The notes under the pieces are model-generated. The model was given only the letters and a program-made list of their open reading frames with translations, did no database searches and was not told the origin of the DNA. A stretch of DNA of 37,414 nucleotides, taken from an uncultured Bacilli bacterium (GTDB lineage Bacteria; Bacillota_I; Bacilli_A; RF39; UBA660). A program made the translations under genes and the position numbers. Below, piece after piece: positions 33,258-37,414 of this stretch (position 1 is the stretch's first letter; every line of letters starts with the position of its first letter). The DNA lies in assembly GCA_947624565.1 (NCBI GenBank), contig CANQKX010000013.1:1-37414 (forward strand), given 5' to 3'.

Positions 33258-33584
33258 ATGAATAATGATGAAAAAATAGAAGTATTAGATGAAGATCTTG
33301 AAATGATTGAAGTAGATGATACGCAAAATGAAGAATCATCAGATGATTTTACACAAGCAGATGAAAATAGTGTAAATAATGAAAATAATTTTATTAGTAT
33401 TGATACTCTTTTTGAAACAGAAAGTATTAAAAATAATGAAAAAGAAGAAAAGGAAAAAAATATAAAAAAACAAAATAAAATTACAAAGATTCAAATTGGT
33501 TTAATTATATTTTTAATTGTATCAGCAAGTTTAATATACTTTTTTGGATATGATATATTTGAACCATTTATAAAAATAGATTAA
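33258..33584 (+). CDS. Acidic single-pass membrane protein
   Basis: A 108-residue protein with a very acidic N-terminal half (IEVLDEDLEMIEVDD and similar), a basic Lys patch (KEKNIKKQNKITK), one membrane helix near residues 78-98 (IGLIIFLIVSASLIYFF) and a short outside tail. With no signal peptide, this looks like a tail-anchored protein whose acidic part is in the cytoplasm. GGAGGG precedes the ATG and the gap to hemW is nine bases. No family is recognised. It is the last gene before the multi-HTH pair, with a strong promoter following. Confidence 0.75.
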   Translation: MNNDEKIEVLDEDLEMIEVDDTQNEESSDDFTQADENSVNNENNFISIDTLFETESIKNNEKEEKEKNIKKQNKITKIQIGLIIFLIVSASLIYFFGYDIFEPFIKID

Positions 33585-33604
33585 GTTATATATTGACTAT
33601 TTTA

Positions 33605-33636
33605 TTGACATATTTTTATTGTAATAGTATACTATT
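33605..33636 (+). promoter_or_regulatory. Promoter and palindromic operator of the multi-HTH pair
   Basis: TTGACA (33605-33610), a perfect -35, and TATACT (33628-33633) are separated by 17 bases. The 14-bp perfect palindrome AATAGTATACTATT (33623-33636) covers the whole -10 box. A dimeric repressor bound here would block transcription, and the HTH proteins made from this promoter are the natural candidates for autoregulation. A second TTGACT at 33593-33598 has no matching -10. Confidence 0.72.
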
Positions 33637-33665
33637 TGAAATAAATTTCTTGGGAGATGATGTTT

Positions 33666-35441
33666 TTGAAAAATCAAGATATCAGTCAAATAAAAAAAGA
33701 ATTATTTGAAAGTAGTAAAAAATACAACATTCCTATTATAGATTTACAAGAAATATTCAATATTTCAATGAATACAAGTGATATTAAAAAAAGTTTTTAT
33801 AGATTAATTGATAATTATTTAATAAAAAATATAAAAGACGAAAAATATAAAATTTTAGTTGAAAAAAGATTAGAATACTTAAAAAAATTAATAGTAAAAA
33901 ATGATGATAGGATACCTTCTGATAAAGTTGATATGATATTTAATGATGCATTAGATTTAGCAATTGATTTATATAGTCCTGGAAAAGATTTAGATAAATT
34001 AGTTTATACTTCAATGAAAAGGTTACTATCAACATATAACTATAGTTATGATTCTAAAATTTCTAATATACATAGTAATTTAAGTAATGTAGATACTAGA
34101 CCTTTATATAGATCACCTGAAAGTTTGTTAACTAAAAAAATCAAAGTAGAAAATAAACCAAAACAAGAATTAATTCAAGAAGAAAATACTGAATTAATTG
34201 ATAGTAATAATAGAATAAATTTAAGTTTTTTAAAAATCTTATTAACTTGTGATGTTATGGATAATGGTGAATTAATAAATTATATACAAATAAATCCAAA
34301 ATCACTATATGATGTATTAAGTGGTAAATTACATTTAAGTGAAAAACATTTAACCAAATTATATAAAAGGTATAAAGTTGATAATGTTTATGATTTAAAG
34401 GCAAAATTAGAGTCATCAGTAAAAAATGATACTCAAACTACAATAAAAGATGATGAAAGTATAAAAAAATTAGCTAAATTAATAGAAAAATTTTTAAGTA
34501 TATATGCTCTTAGTATTTATGATTTTTCAAAAAAAATAGATATTCCATTACATATTCTAGCAACTCTTATTTTAGATAAAATAGAAATTTCAAATGATAA
34601 TATGAATAAATTATATGCATATTTTAATGTAAGTAATATATATAAATTAATAGAAAAACTAGAAGATGAATTTAAAAATTACACTGATATGGAAATTGAT
34701 AAATTACCAGATTTGTTAGATAATTATTTAAAAATGAATTATATGAGTTTAAAAAGTTTTGCAGAAAATACAAATATTCCAACTGAATTATTATCAAATT
34801 TTGTTTTAAAAAAATGTATATTACCTATGGAATATTTTAAAAATTTATGTGAATATTTTCAGGTAAGTGACATATCTAATTTAATAAAAAAATTAGAAGA
34901 AATAACTGAAGATTATATTAAACTTCCTTTATTGCTAAAAAAATATATAAAAATGTATTACGATAATGCTAAACAATTTGCACAAAAAATAGGTTTACAT
35001 CATCAAATATTATATAATTATTTTTCAAGTAAGTATAATTTACCAATTTATGCACTTAATGCATTATATGATCATCTTGATATAAAACCAAAAAATATAT
35101 CTGCATTAGTTAGTAAATTAGAAGTAGAAACAGAAAATTATAATAATGAAAAAATGAATGAGATTCCATTACTACTAAGTAAATTTTTAAAATTTAAAAA
35201 TTTTAGTATTGATTTTTTCTCAACACAAGTAAATATAAATAAATCTTCATTATATAATTACATAACTGGTAAAACTACATTATCTTCAAAAAATCTAAAA
35301 AAATTATATCAATATTTTGGTTTAAAAAATGAATATGAATTTGTTGAATTTTTAAAAAATGAGATTAAAACTGAAGAACAATCACAAGAAAAATTAGAGT
35401 CAAAAAAATTAAAATATCTAGATAAAAAAATTGTTAATTAG
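33666..35441 (+). CDS. Multi-HTH repeat protein A (five diverged XRE-like units)
   Basis: This 591-residue protein is a paralogue of the next gene. Residues 1-135 are a helical domain (KKELFESSKKYNIPIIDLQE and, later, DLAIDLYSPGKDLDKLVY). A charged linker runs to about 184. Five degenerate units of about 75-80 residues start near residues 185, 264, 343, 418 and 498. Each has the XRE-like pattern L..YL, a helix-turn-helix, and a last helix near the inter-unit linker; the fifth is clearest (FSTQVNINKSSLYNYITGK, then SSKNLKKLYQYFGL). The start is taken as TTG 33666: GGAGATGAT (33653-33661) resembles the AGGTGAT sites here, with the same four-base spacer. The ATGs at 33657 and 33660 are embedded in it. 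Gene B follows after 14 bases. No enzymatic motif or membrane span is seen. Confidence 0.82.
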   Translation: MKNQDISQIKKELFESSKKYNIPIIDLQEIFNISMNTSDIKKSFYRLIDNYLIKNIKDEKYKILVEKRLEYLKKLIVKNDDRIPSDKVDMIFNDALDLAIDLYSPGKDLDKLVYTSMKRLLSTYNYSYDSKISNIHSNLSNVDTRPLYRSPESLLTKKIKVENKPKQELIQEENTELIDSNNRINLSFLKILLTCDVMDNGELINYIQINPKSLYDVLSGKLHLSEKHLTKLYKRYKVDNVYDLKAKLESSVKNDTQTTIKDDESIKKLAKLIEKFLSIYALSIYDFSKKIDIPLHILATLILDKIEISNDNMNKLYAYFNVSNIYKLIEKLEDEFKNYTDMEIDKLPDLLDNYLKMNYMSLKSFAENTNIPTELLSNFVLKKCILPMEYFKNLCEYFQVSDISNLIKKLEEITEDYIKLPLLLKKYIKMYYDNAKQFAQKIGLHHQILYNYFSSKYNLPIYALNALYDHLDIKPKNISALVSKLEVETENYNNEKMNEIPLLLSKFLKFKNFSIDFFSTQVNINKSSLYNYITGKTTLSSKNLKKLYQYFGLKNEYEFVEFLKNEIKTEEQSQEKLESKKLKYLDKKIVN

Positions 35442-35455
35442 TGGGGTGTAGTATT

Positions 35456-37270
35456 ATGAATATAGAAAAGATAAAACAAGATTTATTTTTTGCTGTTAGG
35501 AATTATAATATTCCTAATGAACAATTACAAAAAATATTTGATATTTCAATATCACATGAGAATGATGAAAAAAAAGTAAAAAACAAGTTTTATAGACAAT
35601 TAGATAATTATATAATTAAAAATATAGAAAATGAGAAATATAGAAATATGCTACAAGAAAAATTATCATATTTAAAAGTATTATTATTAAATAATATAAA
35701 AGATGATGAAATATCTGATAATATCGATAATATATATGAATCTGCATTTAAAGTAGCACTTGATGCATATGATTATACTGGAAATTTTGATATTTTAGTA
35801 TATATTACTATGAAAAGATTAATTGCAAGAGCAAATTCTAAATATGATTTAAAAAGATCAAATGAATATAAAGAATCAAGTTATATTGAAGATGAATATA
35901 CATATCATAATAAGAAAAGTAGATCTAATAAAATTTCTTCTGATTCTAAAAATGATGAGCCAAAATTAATTAAAAAAGAAAATATTTCTAATGAAGAGAA
36001 GGAAGAAATAAGAAATTTATTAAATATTTATTTGATAAATAATTCAATAACAAAAGCTGAGTTTGCATCACAAATTAGTGTAGATAGCTCTATATTATGT
36101 AAATTATTAACAGGTAAACAAAAATTTACAAATAAAAATATTAAAAAAATATATGGTTATTTTAAAGTAAGAAGTGCATCAGAATTGATAATAAAATTAA
36201 AAGAAGAAAATAAAGATTTTAATTTAGATGATATAGAAAAATTAAGAGATTTATTAAATATTTATTTGATAAATAATTCTATAACAAAAATTGAATTTGC
36301 ATCAGTAGTTAGTATAGAAAAGTCTAAATTAATTAATTTTTTAACAGGTAAAAAATTTATATCACAAAACAATATGAGAAAAATATATAAATGTTTTAAT
36401 GTTAGTAGTACATCAGAATTGATAATAAAATTAAAAGAAGAAAATAAAGATTTTCGTTTAAATGGTTTAGAAGAAATTCAAAAATTATTAAATATTTATT
36501 TGATAAATAATTCTATATCACAAAAAGACTTTGCATCACAAATTAATGTAGATAGTACTACATTATGCAAATTTTTATCAGGAAATGTAGAAAAATTATT
36601 ACAAGATAATATGAGAAAAATATATAAATATTTTAAAGTAAATACTGCATCAGAATTGATAGTAAAATTAAAAGAAGAAAATAAAGATTTTCACTTAGAT
36701 GATATAGAAAAATTAAGAGATTTACTAAATATTTATTTGACAAATAATTCTATAACAAAAACTGAATTTGCATCTATAGTTAGTATAGATAAGTCTACAT
36801 TAATTAGTTTTTTAACAGGTAAAAAATTTATATCACAAAATAATATGCGAAAAATATATAAATATTTTAATGTTAGTAGTACATCAGAATTGATAGTAAA
36901 ATTAAAAGAGGAAAATAAAGATTTTCATTTAAATTATTTAGAAGAAATTCAAAAATTATTAAATATTTATTTGACAAATAATTCTATATCGCAAAAAGAC
37001 TTTGCATCACAAATTAATGTAGATAGGACTACATTATGCAAATTTTTATCAGGTAAAGAAAAATTATTTTATAATAATATGCGAAAAATATATAAATATT
37101 TTAAAGTAAATACTGCATCAGAATTGATAGCAAAATTAAAAGAAGAAATAATAAATTTTTACTTATATAATGTAGAACATATTAAACCAAATACAAAATT
37201 AGATAATAATGAAAATTTATTAGAAAAAGAAAATGATTCAAAAAAATATAGTTTAAAGATTAATAATTAA
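35456..37270 (+). CDS. Multi-HTH repeat protein B (five homogenised XRE-like units)
   Basis: A 604-residue paralogue of the preceding gene. The N-terminal domain (1-135) aligns with it throughout: NYNIPNEQLQKIFDIS versus KYNIPIIDLQEIFNIS, and LVYITMKRLIARAN versus LVYTSMKRLLSTYN. A Lys/Ser/Asn-rich linker leads to five units at residues 182-259, 260-337, 338-416, 417-494 and 495-572. Each fits XRE: LLNIYLINNSIT, then EFASVVSIEKSKLINFLTGK, NNMRKIYKCFNV and SELI. Odd and even units are of two types. ATG 35456 has GGGGTG (35443-35448) upstream. A short basic tail (573-604) and a strong terminator follow. A DNA-binding or scaffold role is plausible but unproven. Confidence 0.88.
   Translation: MNIEKIKQDLFFAVRNYNIPNEQLQKIFDISISHENDEKKVKNKFYRQLDNYIIKNIENEKYRNMLQEKLSYLKVLLLNNIKDDEISDNIDNIYESAFKVALDAYDYTGNFDILVYITMKRLIARANSKYDLKRSNEYKESSYIEDEYTYHNKKSRSNKISSDSKNDEPKLIKKENISNEEKEEIRNLLNIYLINNSITKAEFASQISVDSSILCKLLTGKQKFTNKNIKKIYGYFKVRSASELIIKLKEENKDFNLDDIEKLRDLLNIYLINNSITKIEFASVVSIEKSKLINFLTGKKFISQNNMRKIYKCFNVSSTSELIIKLKEENKDFRLNGLEEIQKLLNIYLINNSISQKDFASQINVDSTTLCKFLSGNVEKLLQDNMRKIYKYFKVNTASELIVKLKEENKDFHLDDIEKLRDLLNIYLTNNSITKTEFASIVSIDKSTLISFLTGKKFISQNNMRKIYKYFNVSSTSELIVKLKEENKDFHLNYLEEIQKLLNIYLTNNSISQKDFASQINVDRTTLCKFLSGKEKLFYNNMRKIYKYFKVNTASELIAKLKEEIINFYLYNVEHIKPNTKLDNNENLLEKENDSKKYSLKINN
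35999..37171 (+). repeat. In-gene tandem array of five 78/79-codon units
   Basis: The units are 35999-36232, 36233-36466, 36467-36703, 36704-36937 and 36938-37171. By hand alignment, unit 2 matches unit 4 at 68 of 78 residues. Unit 3 matches unit 5 nearly as well, apart from one inserted residue in unit 3. Adjacent units differ much more. The basic duplication is therefore a two-unit block of about 470 bases (36233-36703 and 36704-37171). Confidence 0.93.
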
Positions 37271-37300
37271 TAAATGATAATAAATACTACAGAAAATATG

Positions 37301-37332
37301 AAGTAAATAGAAAAAATCTATTTACTTTTTTA
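37301..37332 (+). terminator. Terminator after the multi-HTH pair
   Basis: AAGTAAATAGA (37301-37311) pairs with TCTATTTACTT (37317-37327) around five A, followed by a T run. It ends the two-gene operon. Confidence 0.88.
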
Positions 37333-37352
37333 AATAACGTTAAATTTTAAGT

Positions 37353-37414
37353 AAAGTGCACAAAAAAGTGCAATTGAATCAGAAAAGTGTGTTTTTAAAA
37401 GAAAATGCACTTTT
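37353..37414. repeat. Inverted and direct AAAGTGCA repeats at the window edge
   Basis: AAAGTGCA occurs at 37353-37360 and 37365-37372, and its inverse TGCACTTT at 37406-37413. TGCAC (37357-37361) and GTGCA (37368-37372) also form a short hairpin around six A. The window ends here, so it may be an operator, a terminator or part of a longer leader. Confidence 0.5.

Noticed and set aside
35999-37171. Repeat array considered as a CRISPR or non-coding satellite
   Set aside because: The units are 234-237 bases, stay in one reading frame without stops, and vary at codon positions as protein repeats do.
35999-37171. Repeats considered as TPR or other solenoid repeats
   Set aside because: The 78-residue period and the FAS..I....L...L(S/T)GK pattern fit XRE-like HTH units better than 34-residue TPRs.
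1-37414. Mycoplasma-type code with TGA as tryptophan
   Set aside because: Conserved Trp positions use TGG, and TGA is a true stop, for example at the cdd/era overlap.

Overview
The window is strongly AT-rich, densely packed, and read with the standard bacterial code. Tryptophan is TGG, and TGA ends genes: the cytidine deaminase stop lies inside the ATGA overlap with era. Gene order is that of low-GC Gram-positive bacteria (Bacillota, Bacilli-like): cdd-era-yqzL-recO-glyS, sepF-divIVA-ileS, uvrC-mutL-miaA, and rpsT-gpr-spoIIP-yqxA-lepA-hemW. Compact genes, short intergenic regions and several shortened proteins suggest a streamlined, probably uncultured gut lineage such as the RF39/Erysipelotrichia-like Bacilli. 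That placement is inference. sigK, gpr and spoIIP indicate an endospore former or a recent descendant of one.

Layout. 1-4400: cytidine deaminase, Era, a small YqzL protein, RecO, a glycine-type T-box leader with one-chain glycyl-tRNA synthetase, and a peptide deformylase gene broken by a frameshift in an A6 run. 4400-10260: a cupin-like protein, the division proteins SepF and DivIVA, then an isoleucine-type T-box leader ahead of a Na+/Ca2+ exchanger gene and ileS. 10260-16540: a small orphan gene with a strong promoter, sigK on the minus strand, smc with shortened coiled-coil arms, a TasA/camelysin-like exported protein and a large membrane protein. 16500-23860: a one-domain YigZ protein, a lipoprotein, UvrC, MutL, an unknown protein and MiaA. 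23860-30390: an exported transglutaminase-like protein, ribosomal protein S20, the spore protease Gpr, a MazF/PemK-like protein, SpoIIP, a YqxA-like protein, LepA and a small HTH candidate. 30430-33590: a HerA-like ATPase, HemW and an acidic membrane-anchored protein.

33600-37330 is the most unusual part. A near-consensus promoter, whose -10 box lies in a 14-bp perfect palindrome, precedes two adjacent paralogous genes. Each protein has an N-terminal helical domain with a faint resemblance to sigma-70 region 2, a charged linker, and five tandem copies of an XRE-like helix-turn-helix unit of about 78 residues. In the first protein the copies are highly diverged. In the second they alternate between two types and have been homogenised by a recent two-unit duplication. 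I do not recognise this architecture and treat it as the best candidate for an undescribed system.

Most minus-strand reading frames opposite long genes are shadows and are left out. No tRNA, rRNA, CRISPR array, insertion sequence or prophage was seen. No gene-free stretch exceeds 300 bases; the longest gap, about 230 bases before the exchanger gene, is filled by the isoleucine-type T-box leader.
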